DNA of 40,839 nucleotides, taken from contig CAOQRA010000007.1 in assembly GCA_948512295.1 (NCBI GenBank), positions 1-40,839 of the forward strand, read 5' to 3'. The notes beneath the pieces were generated by a model. It saw only the letters and a list, made by a program, of their open reading frames with translations. It had not been told where the DNA came from and ran no database searches. Numbering within the stretch: the stretch's first letter is position 1; every line of letters starts with the position of its first letter. This document shows positions 24,306 to 30,711 of the stretch, piece by piece. Origin of the DNA: an uncultured Eubacteriales bacterium. GTDB lineage: Bacteria > Bacillota > Clostridia > Christensenellales > UBA1242. The translations under genes were made by a program, and so were the position numbers.

Positions 24306-24822
24306 ATAATTTATTAACGTACTCTTTGCGAAGCTTTTCGTACTCTTCTTGCGATAGAAGTCCCTCATCTTTCAGTTGTTTCAATTTTGACAATTTTACC
24401 GAAATTTCTTCATATTCTTTATCTATTTTGGTTTTTGATGAAGTAAAGGCATCTTTGACATTGTCGACTATTTTTTGAGCACCTTCTTTCACATTTTCGG
24501 TGAAAGATTTCTCTGATTCATTAACGCCTTTTTCTAAAGACAAAATGTAATCATTAACTTGTATTGCAAAGATAAGCACAAGCACAAGACAAACTATTGA
24601 ACCGCTGAAAGCGATTGCCATAAAAATTCCCCATGCAAAAAGCGTAGTTCGATTGTAAATTAATTGCTGCTCGTTCATGCTTTGTGCTTCACGCATTTTG
24701 TTTGAGCCAATAATCAAAGGCACGCCTATTATGCACCCCAAAATTGTCAAACAAAATAATATGCCTACGACAAGCGATACTATGCTTAATACCTGAAAAT
24801 ATGTTTTTGCTGTGTTATTCAT
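24304..24822 (-). CDS. membrane protein with C-terminal SHOCT-like motif
   Basis: 172 residues: two hydrophobic helical regions (about 10-40 and 60-95), then a charged helical stretch (VNESEKSFTENVKEGAQKIVDNVKDAFTSSKT) and a final LKQLKDEGLLSQEEYEKLRKEYV. That last part is the short C-terminal SHOCT motif, thought to mediate oligomerisation or partner binding. ATG 24822 has a GAGGTAA site. It has a perfect own promoter starting in the rnhA stop codon. Function unknown; envelope location likely. Confidence 0.75.
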   Translation of the reverse strand: MNNTAKTYFQVLSIVSLVVGILFCLTILGCIIGVPLIIGSNKMREAQSMNEQQLIYNRTTLFAWGIFMAIAFSGSIVCLVLVLIFAIQVNDYILSLEKGVNESEKSFTENVKEGAQKIVDNVKDAFTSSKTKIDKEYEEISVKLSKLKQLKDEGLLSQEEYEKLRKEYVNKL

Positions 24823-24837
24823 ATTTACCTCAAATTT

Positions 24838-24866
24838 ATTATATATAAATGTACTAAAATTGTCAA
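24838..24866 (-). promoter_or_regulatory. consensus promoter of the SHOCT-like gene
   Basis: TTGACA (24866-24861), 17 bases, TATAAT (24843-24838) on the minus strand; the -35 box overlaps the rnhA stop codon. Confidence 0.9.
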
Positions 24867-25315
24867 GCATCATATTGTTTTCGAAGAATTTCAATTTCTC
24901 CTCTTGCAAGTTCGTCACAACGATTGTTAAGCTCGTTATCTGCATGCCCTTTAACTTTATGCCAATTTATTTTATGTGTATTGGAAAGAGCCAATAGTCG
25001 CCTCCATAAATCCTCATTTAAAACTTTATTTTTTGTACTTGTTTTCCAATTGTTTTTTTGCCACGACTCCAACCAGCCCTGCAAAAATGCATTGACGACA
25101 TAGGCTGAGTCGCTGTATATATCCACCTGGCAAGGCTCTTTAAGTTTCTCAAGCGAAGCAATCACTGCCATAAGTTCCATACGATTATTAGTAGTATCTT
25201 TCTCGCCGCCTGACACAATTTTTTGTCGTCCTTGATAGATAAGAATACCTGCGTAGCCGCCAAGCCCAGGATTGCCAGAGCACGCTCCATCTGTATAAAG
25301 TGTTATATTCTTCAT
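24863..25315 (-). CDS. rnhA: ribonuclease HI
   Basis: Cleaves the RNA strand of RNA-DNA hybrids (R-loops, primers). About 150 residues, the usual size. Active-site acids are in place: LYTDGACSGNPG (Asp), NNRMELMAVI (Glu), IYSDSAYVVNA (Asp) and CDELARGE (Asp), with the His loop in WHKVKGHADNELNN and the basic handle WKTSTKNKVLNEDLW. ATG 25315 overlaps the HIT-gene stop as ATGA, with AAGGA upstream, so the two are translationally coupled. Confidence 0.97.
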   Translation of the reverse strand: MKNITLYTDGACSGNPGLGGYAGILIYQGRQKIVSGGEKDTTNNRMELMAVIASLEKLKEPCQVDIYSDSAYVVNAFLQGWLESWQKNNWKTSTKNKVLNEDLWRRLLALSNTHKINWHKVKGHADNELNNRCDELARGEIEILRKQYDA

Positions 25316-25695
25316 AGCTTTAATTCCTTGCATATTTTATCCATGTCAGCACCAGAGTTTTTTGCATCTTCGTGTAATACAAAACCATCCCCCTTTTTAC
25401 GAGGATATATATGAATATGAAAATGTGGAACAAGTTCGTTGACATTGGAAAGATTGACACTATCATAGCCCAAATCTTCCACATAATGCTTGCTTATTAA
25501 TTTTACTGAATCCATTACATGATGAAGCATGGAGTTTGGACAATCTAAAATATTATGAACGTGTTTTTTAGGTATAACTAATGTGTGACCTGGCAGATCA
25601 TTTGCTATATCCAAAAAAGCAAGTGTAAACTCATCTTCATAAATTTTATAACAAGGGATTTCTCCTTTAATAATTTTGCAAAAAATGCAGTCCAT
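25312..25695 (-). CDS. HIT-family nucleotide hydrolase/transferase (HinT-like)
   Basis: 127-residue histidine-triad protein. It starts MDCIFCKIIKGEIPCYKIYED, with the usual two-Cys start, then AFLDIANDLPGHTLVIPKKHV and the triad HFHIHIYPR at 91-99, His93 being the likely nucleophile. Members hydrolyse AMP-lysine-type phosphoramidates or related nucleotides. The segment before the triad (LSNVNELVP) lacks the common Gly-Gln. It has a TTGCTT-17-TATAAT promoter and an AAGGAG site and heads a two-gene unit with rnhA. Confidence 0.93.
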   Translation of the reverse strand: MDCIFCKIIKGEIPCYKIYEDEFTLAFLDIANDLPGHTLVIPKKHVHNILDCPNSMLHHVMDSVKLISKHYVEDLGYDSVNLSNVNELVPHFHIHIYPRKKGDGFVLHEDAKNSGADMDKICKELKL

Positions 25696-25714
25696 TTATT
25701 TCTCCTTTAAGTGT

Positions 25715-25743
25715 ATTATAATAAAAAAACAAATATAAAGCAA
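25715..25743 (-). promoter_or_regulatory. promoter of the HIT-rnhA operon
   Basis: TTGCTT (25743-25738), 17 bases, TATAAT (25720-25715) on the minus strand. Confidence 0.78.
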
Positions 25744-25800
25744 ATAAATCACTTCACATAATTAAATTTTAGAGAATAGAAAATAATTGGGGAGAATAAC

Positions 25801-26364
25801 ATGTTTAAAATAATAAAAATGAGTGAAAACACAAAAGAATACATAGAAACTTTTTACATAATCTTTGAAGAAATGCGCAAAAGTATGGAAGCCGTAACTG
25901 CAACTGACTGCATTGCACAAAATTATATAAATCGTATAATACCGCATCATGAAGCTGAAATTAAAATGGCTGAGAATATATTGAAATTTACAACTGATGT
26001 AGAACTTGAAGAGCTTGCTCGCCAAATGATAGCAGAAGCTAAAGCTAATCTTGAAACTTTAAACACCTTGAAAGACACATGCACGCAAGAAAACTCACCA
26101 CGCGATGTAATGCTTTATGAAAAAGGATATGAAGAAGCTTACAATAAAATGATTGCAAAAATGTCAGCTTCTCAAAGCGGGAATAATGTCAATATTGACT
26201 TTTTGACAGAAATGATTCCTCACCATGAAGGCGGAATTAATATCGGCAAAAATCTACTCAAATTTGAAGTATGTGAACCGCTAAAAACGCTAACTGAGCA
26301 ATCAATAAATAATCAAATCAATCAAGTTTCTAAAATGAACGTGTATTTAAGACGATTAAGCTAA
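25801..26364 (+). CDS. tandem DUF305-like four-helix protein
   Basis: 187 residues containing two copies of a DUF305-like unit: residues about 41-90 (INRIIPHHEAEIKMAENILKF ... ARQMIAEAKANLETL) and 132-181 (LTEMIPHHEGGINIGKNLLKF ... QSINNQINQVSKM). The IPHHE motif in each (His49-His50 and His141-His142) is the usual metal-binding hallmark. Together they would make a ferritin-like bundle. Known DUF305 proteins are mostly periplasmic or secreted; this one has no signal peptide, so it should be cytoplasmic. Metal storage or binding is inference. A GGGGAG site precedes the ATG. It is monocistronic. Confidence 0.78.
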   Translation: MFKIIKMSENTKEYIETFYIIFEEMRKSMEAVTATDCIAQNYINRIIPHHEAEIKMAENILKFTTDVELEELARQMIAEAKANLETLNTLKDTCTQENSPRDVMLYEKGYEEAYNKMIAKMSASQSGNNVNIDFLTEMIPHHEGGINIGKNLLKFEVCEPLKTLTEQSINNQINQVSKMNVYLRRLS

Positions 26365-26401
26365 AATATTACAAAATATTCAATAATTTTAGTTAAATCG
26401 T

Positions 26402-26430
26402 TTGCAAATTTTATCATTATATAGTATATT
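26402..26430 (+). promoter_or_regulatory. promoter of the 75-residue membrane protein gene
   Basis: TTGCAA (26402-26407), 17 bases, TATATT (26425-26430), just before the AAGGAG site. Confidence 0.72.
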
Positions 26431-26452
26431 TAGATTGAAAGGAGAAAGAAAT

Positions 26453-26680
26453 ATGGCAAAGAAAACAAGTAAAGATTATTTTGGACTTGGATACATTGTA
26501 AGTTTAATTCTTGCAATTATTCCATTTACAGCTTGGATCCTTGGTGCGCTTACCAGATTCAAAGAAGGTAAAATCGTTGCTGGTTTAATCCGTTTATTAT
26601 TCGGATTCACAATCGTATGGATTTGCGACTTAATTTGCATGTTAATCAACGGCAAGATTTTAAGACTCCTCAACGTTTAG
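26453..26680 (+). CDS. small two-helix membrane protein
   Basis: 75 residues starting MAKKTSKDYFGLGYIVSLILA with an AAGGAG site seven bases before ATG. Two hydrophobic helices (about 12-32 and 45-67) are joined by a charged turn RFKEGKIVAGLIR, and the protein ends CMLINGKILRLLNV. The layout recalls TM2-like or short conserved clostridial membrane proteins, but I do not recognise a named family. Own promoter and terminator. Its codons are less AT-biased and look well adapted, hinting at good expression (inference). Confidence 0.75.
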   Translation: MAKKTSKDYFGLGYIVSLILAIIPFTAWILGALTRFKEGKIVAGLIRLLFGFTIVWICDLICMLINGKILRLLNV

Positions 26681-26686
26681 GAGTAC

Positions 26687-26716
26687 AAAAAAGCAACTTA
26701 AAAAAGTTGCTTTTTT
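26687..26716 (+). terminator. terminator of the small membrane protein gene
   Basis: AAAAAAGCAACTT pairs with AAGTTGCTTTTTT around an A-rich loop; T-run follows. Confidence 0.88.
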
Positions 26717-26743
26717 ATTTTTGTAAATTATAAATAACTATCA

Positions 26744-27208
26744 TTAAATTTCAATGTGAAGCCCTCTTGCCTCTATAAAAGAATAATTACGAAGTGGTTT
26801 ATCAAGGGCGTCAAAAGAGTGTGCACATACAAATATCTGACCATTTACTATTTTCGTGATTATAAGAGTATGATTAAAAGTATATTTATTTTGCCGAAGC
26901 TGTATAATATCACCTATTTCCAGTTGATTAATAGCTTGTTTGCGACCATGAAGTGTGCCCTCGCTATGAGTATTAAGAAACTTGTATAACGCTTCCACAC
27001 TAGTCCAGCTTGGCGAACGCTTATAGGAATTAATATAATACCAACCATTGTCTTGATTATAATTCATTTTAGCGCCGCCAGCCAAAAAACATTGAGAGAT
27101 GTAATTTGTACAATCTCCACCTATCCCTCCAAAATGATAAAATTGAGGGTTTGCAGAAAGAGCCCATGCTCGTGCATACTCCACTGCTTTTTTTCTATTA
27201 TATGCCAT
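26744..27208 (-). CDS. Amidase_6-type putative cell-wall amidase domain protein
   Basis: 154 residues that are almost exactly one Amidase_6 domain: AYNRKKAVEYARAWA at the start, FGGIGGDCTNYISQCFLAGGA with the probable nucleophile Cys33, GWYYIN, SPSWTSVEALYKFL, LEIGDIIQL, and FNHTLIITKI with His113. This is a papain-like NlpC/P60-related fold frequent in spore-forming Firmicutes. There is no signal peptide, so it may act in the mother cell or leave by another route. It follows the C26-type hydrolase by 17 bases in one operon. Substrate unproven. Confidence 0.85.
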   Translation of the reverse strand: MAYNRKKAVEYARAWALSANPQFYHFGGIGGDCTNYISQCFLAGGAKMNYNQDNGWYYINSYKRSPSWTSVEALYKFLNTHSEGTLHGRKQAINQLEIGDIIQLRQNKYTFNHTLIITKIVNGQIFVCAHSFDALDKPLRNYSFIEARGLHIEI

Positions 27209-27225
27209 AAAAATATATATGCTTT

Positions 27226-27828
27226 TTAAATCAAATTGTTAAAAGTTTGAAATATCTTCATTCCGCCCTTTAGACGTTCTGGGTGCCATTGTACTGCTGC
27301 TACAGGCCTTATTTTATGCTGAATCCCCTCAATTATGCCGTCTGGTGCCGTAAAAGTAATGAATAGGTCTTTTCCTAAAACGTCTATGGCTTGATGATGA
27401 AAGGAATTAACGTAAAAATCACTTGGGCACTTATCAAAAAAACAATTTTTCGCTTGCATTTTAACAATGTGAGCATTGTCGCTATCCGTACACATATGGT
27501 TAGGTATATCTTGAATTAGCGTGCCTTTGAGGGCTACATTTATTATTTGTAAACCTTTACAAATGCCAAGTACAGGCTTTTCATGATGAAAAAAATGCAA
27601 AAACGCTTCAATAGATTTTTCGTCTAATTGCCTATCAATACCACGGCTTGCAAAATTATCTTGACCATATAATGAGGGCTCTATATCCTCACCACCTGGC
27701 AAAAGCAAAGCATCATAATTATTTAAATTGTTAAGCTTATCTGATATAGTAGGATACATTTGCGCTGCGAGCGCTGCATTATGATAACGGTATAATAATT
27801 GGTTGGTAAAAATTAAAACTTTCTTCAT
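27226..27828 (-). CDS. class-I glutamine-amidotransferase-like hydrolase (peptidase C26 family)
   Basis: 200 residues with the C26 fold: LLLPGGEDIEPSLYG, the nucleophile elbow VLGICKGLQIINV (Cys90), SFHHQAIDVLG and VQWHPER (His182, Glu184) complete the triad. PGGEDIxPxxYG is typical of the gamma-glutamyl-GABA hydrolase (PuuD-like) group. It may release glutamate from gamma-glutamyl amides; a role on cell-wall peptides would suit the Amidase_6 partner but is inference. Shorter than usual (about 230-250). No ribosome-binding site is obvious before ATG 27828. Confidence 0.85.
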   Translation of the reverse strand: MKKVLIFTNQLLYRYHNAALAAQMYPTISDKLNNLNNYDALLLPGGEDIEPSLYGQDNFASRGIDRQLDEKSIEAFLHFFHHEKPVLGICKGLQIINVALKGTLIQDIPNHMCTDSDNAHIVKMQAKNCFFDKCPSDFYVNSFHHQAIDVLGKDLFITFTAPDGIIEGIQHKIRPVAAVQWHPERLKGGMKIFQTFNNLI

Positions 27829-27862
27829 AATATCATAATATAAAAAAATATATAATCGTGAT

Positions 27863-27890
27863 AAAAAAAGCGTTACAATAACGCTTTTTT
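27863..27890 (-). terminator. terminator of the spoIIM-dacF operon
   Basis: AAAAAAGCGTTA/TAACGCTTTTTT stem with a three-base loop, ending in a T-run on the minus strand, just past the dacF-like stop. Confidence 0.85.
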
Positions 27891-27894
27891 ATTT

Positions 27895-29052
27895 TTACCA
27901 TTTTTCAACTACTCTATCAATGCAATCTTTAAAGCCTAATTTTTCAATGTCGATTTTTACAATTAAATCAATTTCCTTTATTATATTCCCCTCTTTTGAA
28001 ATTGTTATTTTCCCTACACTATCTCCATTTTTAAGAGGTGCTTTAATTTTTTCGGGAAGATGAATACTTGTATTATATTCAAGTTTATCCCCTTTTTTAA
28101 CTACAGCACTAAAGCATTCTTTGCTATATACCTTTGCCATGCTTTCTTTGCCTTTACTTACAGGTATTTCTTGAATCACTTTATCGCAGTCTATTATATT
28201 CTTATTTTCAAAATTTGCAAAGCCATAATTAAATAAGCTTGAACACTCGTTAAAACGTTTTTGACTATTCTCAGCGCCCACGATAACCGAAATAAGACGC
28301 ATTCCATCTCGCGTAGCAGAAGCAGATAAACAACATCCAGCTTCGTTTGTAGAACCAGTTTTGCCACTGTCACAGCCTTGATAATATCTAATAAGCCTGT
28401 TTGTATTTACAAGTTCAGTCTTTCTTCCAGACGGATGAACAAGCTCATCCATCCAAATGTTGCTAAAGCTATGGTAAATTTTATTGCCAGTAACTTCACG
28501 TAAAATAATAGCGCTATCTTTAGCTGAAGAGTATTGCTCTGGCGCAGGAAGACCTGTACAATTTACATAATTTGTGTCTTTCATGCCTAAGGTTGCCGCT
28601 TTTTTATTCATTCTATCCACAAACGCTTTTTCGCTGCCACTGATATGTTCCGCAAGTGCAACTGAAGCATCGTTTGCAGATGCCATAATTACGCTTTTTA
28701 AGAGGTCTTGCGCGCTATATTCAACGTATGGGTCGATAAACACTTGACTTCCTCCCATACTTGAAGCACGCTCTGACGTTGTAATCATGGTGTCTAAACT
28801 TAGATTTGAACTATCGATCTCTTCAAGCGTTAAAAGAATGGTCATCATTTTAACCATACTAGCAACGGGCAAGTGACTAGTTGCATTTTTTTCATATAAA
28901 ACTTGACCACTTGAATAATCCATCAGATATGCAGATTTTGAAGTTATATCCACTTCATCAGCATAGGTGTAACTCGCTGCCATAGGCACACTAGACAAAC
29001 ATATACCAATAAGTAAGCAAATGACAACACTAAATAAAAATTTTTGCTTCAT
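27895..29052 (-). CDS. serine-type D-Ala-D-Ala carboxypeptidase (DacF/DacB-like, S11)
   Basis: 385-residue secreted penicillin-binding protein that trims the terminal D-Ala from peptidoglycan stem peptides. Signal peptide KFLFSVVICLLIGICLSS, then the S11 active-site set: ASMVKMMT (SxxK), MASANDASVALAE (SxN) and DSGKTGSTNEAG (KTG). SGQVLYEKNA, ASSMGGSQVFIDP and NCTGLP are family hallmarks. After the catalytic domain comes the beta-rich PBP5_C-like domain ending in an amphipathic helix (IEKLGFKDCIDRVVEKW) that would touch the membrane. ATG 29052 has an AAAGGAG site. Lying beside a spoIIM-like gene, as Bacillus dacF does regionally, suggests a spore-cortex or forespore role. Confidence 0.93.
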   Translation of the reverse strand: MKQKFLFSVVICLLIGICLSSVPMAASYTYADEVDITSKSAYLMDYSSGQVLYEKNATSHLPVASMVKMMTILLTLEEIDSSNLSLDTMITTSERASSMGGSQVFIDPYVEYSAQDLLKSVIMASANDASVALAEHISGSEKAFVDRMNKKAATLGMKDTNYVNCTGLPAPEQYSSAKDSAIILREVTGNKIYHSFSNIWMDELVHPSGRKTELVNTNRLIRYYQGCDSGKTGSTNEAGCCLSASATRDGMRLISVIVGAENSQKRFNECSSLFNYGFANFENKNIIDCDKVIQEIPVSKGKESMAKVYSKECFSAVVKKGDKLEYNTSIHLPEKIKAPLKNGDSVGKITISKEGNIIKEIDLIVKIDIEKLGFKDCIDRVVEKW

Positions 29053-29106
29053 AAAAACTACTCCTTTCATTAGCAATAGTTTTTGCGTATACAAAAAATT
29101 TATACA

Positions 29107-29727
29107 CTAAATAACTATAATAACGTTAGCATTAAAAAGTAGCAGCAAGAGCGTTTCTAAAAGACAAATAACAATTAATAGCAATAAGAATATAAGAATT
29201 ATTTTTAATTTGTCTTTCATTACTCCACCACCGAAAATTCGGCAGTCACAGGTAATTTTATTAAGTACAAAATAAAATAAAGCCAAAATTGCAAGCATTA
29301 TAATTTGACAAGGCAGAATGATGAAAAGAGTTAAAAGTATACCAGGCAAACCAAAACATAAAAAAAGTATACATAGATTAAAGCCTAACAAATAAGTTCT
29401 GAAAGCAAGCACGATAACAGCGAAAGGAAACAAAAAACTATGAAAACTACAACAAAAAAGAATAAGCAGCATTAAACAAAGCGACAAAAGTCGAGAAAAA
29501 AAAGAACTGGTAACGCCGGTATTTATAAAACTTACAAAGGCATAGTCTTCAAGTAAATTCATGGAGCCATGGCTATTAAACTTAACGCCGATAATAATTC
29601 CAGTTATAAGACCTACAAACAATAGAAAACTGGTTATAAGGATTTTCCATTTAGATGAAGTAAAACAATCCAAAAGAAAATATCGGACTTGCGAAATGAT
29701 GGTATGTTTTTTGAAATTTTTTGTCAT
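29107..29727 (-). CDS. spoIIM: SpoIIM-like sporulation membrane protein
   Basis: 206 residues, four to five hydrophobic segments after a basic N-terminus (FKKHTIISQVRYFLLDCFTSSKW), length and layout as in SpoIIM, which with SpoIID and SpoIIP remodels septal peptidoglycan during engulfment. A first helix ends GLITGIIIGVKFN and the loop ahead of the second is NLLEDYAFVSFINTG. I have no catalytic motif to rely on; the call rests on topology and on the dacF-like neighbour 54 bases downstream. The start has no clear ribosome-binding site. A 15-base palindrome (CATATTT-A-AAATATG, 29735-29749) lies directly upstream. The 190-base interval up to the next terminator shows no gene. Confidence 0.65.
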   Translation of the reverse strand: MTKNFKKHTIISQVRYFLLDCFTSSKWKILITSFLLFVGLITGIIIGVKFNSHGSMNLLEDYAFVSFINTGVTSSFFSRLLSLCLMLLILFCCSFHSFLFPFAVIVLAFRTYLLGFNLCILFLCFGLPGILLTLFIILPCQIIMLAILALFYFVLNKITCDCRIFGGGVMKDKLKIILIFLLLLIVICLLETLLLLLFNANVIIVI

Positions 29728-29918
29728 ATTTTATCATATTTAAAATATGTCAATTTTAGAACACAACCTTATAGCAGCCTTAGTTTGCATTAAATTATAA
29801 GCATACAAAACTGGAAAAACTAACGCTAAAACAAGGCGCATATTTTATCTCTAAATAAAATGATACAATTTGTGACATGGTTTAATGACAATCCTTTGAT
29901 TGGGCTAAACGTTGTCTT

Positions 29919-29947
29919 AAAAAAAAATCCTAAAATATTAGGATTTT
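29919..29947 (-). terminator. terminator of the valS operon
   Basis: AAATCCTAA/TTAGGATTT stem with AATA loop and long T-run on the minus strand. The stop codon of the membrane protein gene lies in the stem. Confidence 0.88.
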
Positions 29948-30711
29948 TTATCAATTTCATCTTGCTTTTCAAAACTTTCATCCTCTAATTGAAAATTTTC
30001 AGATAAGTTTAATTTTTCATTCTCTTGTTTTATCATTTTATTGACAGAAAGCTCGGTTTCAATAGCTAGAATGCCTAAATTAACTTTTGTCTTTTTACCC
30101 AAAACAAAATGTAAGAAAAATAACATTGCTCCGCACGTATTGCACATCAAATCTTTGATAGTATCCCAAAGCAGTGGTACGCCATCTGGCTCAACGGGGG
30201 TACCTTGCATGGTGGAGCCACATACCCTATCAATAAGCCACTCGCTGATCTCCCACACAACTTCTACAGCAAGCGAAAAACAAACACAAAAAACTGCGAC
30301 AAGCCAAGGATTAAAGGATTTGTAATTGCCTAGCCTTGCAATAACAAATATACCTAACATTGCCATGATATAGCCCATTAAAACATGGACTGGGGAATCA
30401 AACCAAGGAATCAGTGCATATCCATTGAACGCAGAACCAAAAAGTCCTGCCACTGCGAGATAGATTTCATAGCCCAAGAAAATCACAGAATTAAATCGAA
30501 ATCTAAAAATTAGTTCAAGCATAAACGGGATTATGCATGCAACTAATATGACGATGGTTCCAGAAAGACGTTTACCATCTGGGTCATTTCCCATAGCATA
30601 ATAAATTATAAGTGCTATACATGTGATAAATATAGCCAGCATTAAAGATAAGTTTATTATTCTAAATATTTTTTGATTTTTCGTCAATTCTTTAAATTTT
30701 TTATATTTCAT
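29938..30711 (-). CDS. DUF2238-like integral membrane protein
   Basis: 257 residues, about six membrane helices within the first 205, then a polar tail of about 50 residues. IPWFDSPVHVLMGYIMAMLG and VEVVWEISEWLIDRVCG, followed by LLWDTIKDLMCNTCGAMLFF, match the conserved His/Glu/Asp pattern of DUF2238 (YjdF-like) membrane proteins, whose function is unknown. It overlaps valS by four bases (ATGA), so it is translated as part of the valS transcript. Confidence 0.75.
   Translation of the reverse strand: MKYKKFKELTKNQKIFRIINLSLMLAIFITCIALIIYYAMGNDPDGKRLSGTIVILVACIIPFMLELIFRFRFNSVIFLGYEIYLAVAGLFGSAFNGYALIPWFDSPVHVLMGYIMAMLGIFVIARLGNYKSFNPWLVAVFCVCFSLAVEVVWEISEWLIDRVCGSTMQGTPVEPDGVPLLWDTIKDLMCNTCGAMLFFLHFVLGKKTKVNLGILAIETELSVNKMIKQENEKLNLSENFQLEDESFEKQDEIDKKS

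Noticed and set aside
29760..29918. Possible small RNA in the gap upstream of the spoIIM-like gene
   Set aside because: A short GACAA/TTGTC hairpin is present but there is no convincing promoter and no T-run after it.
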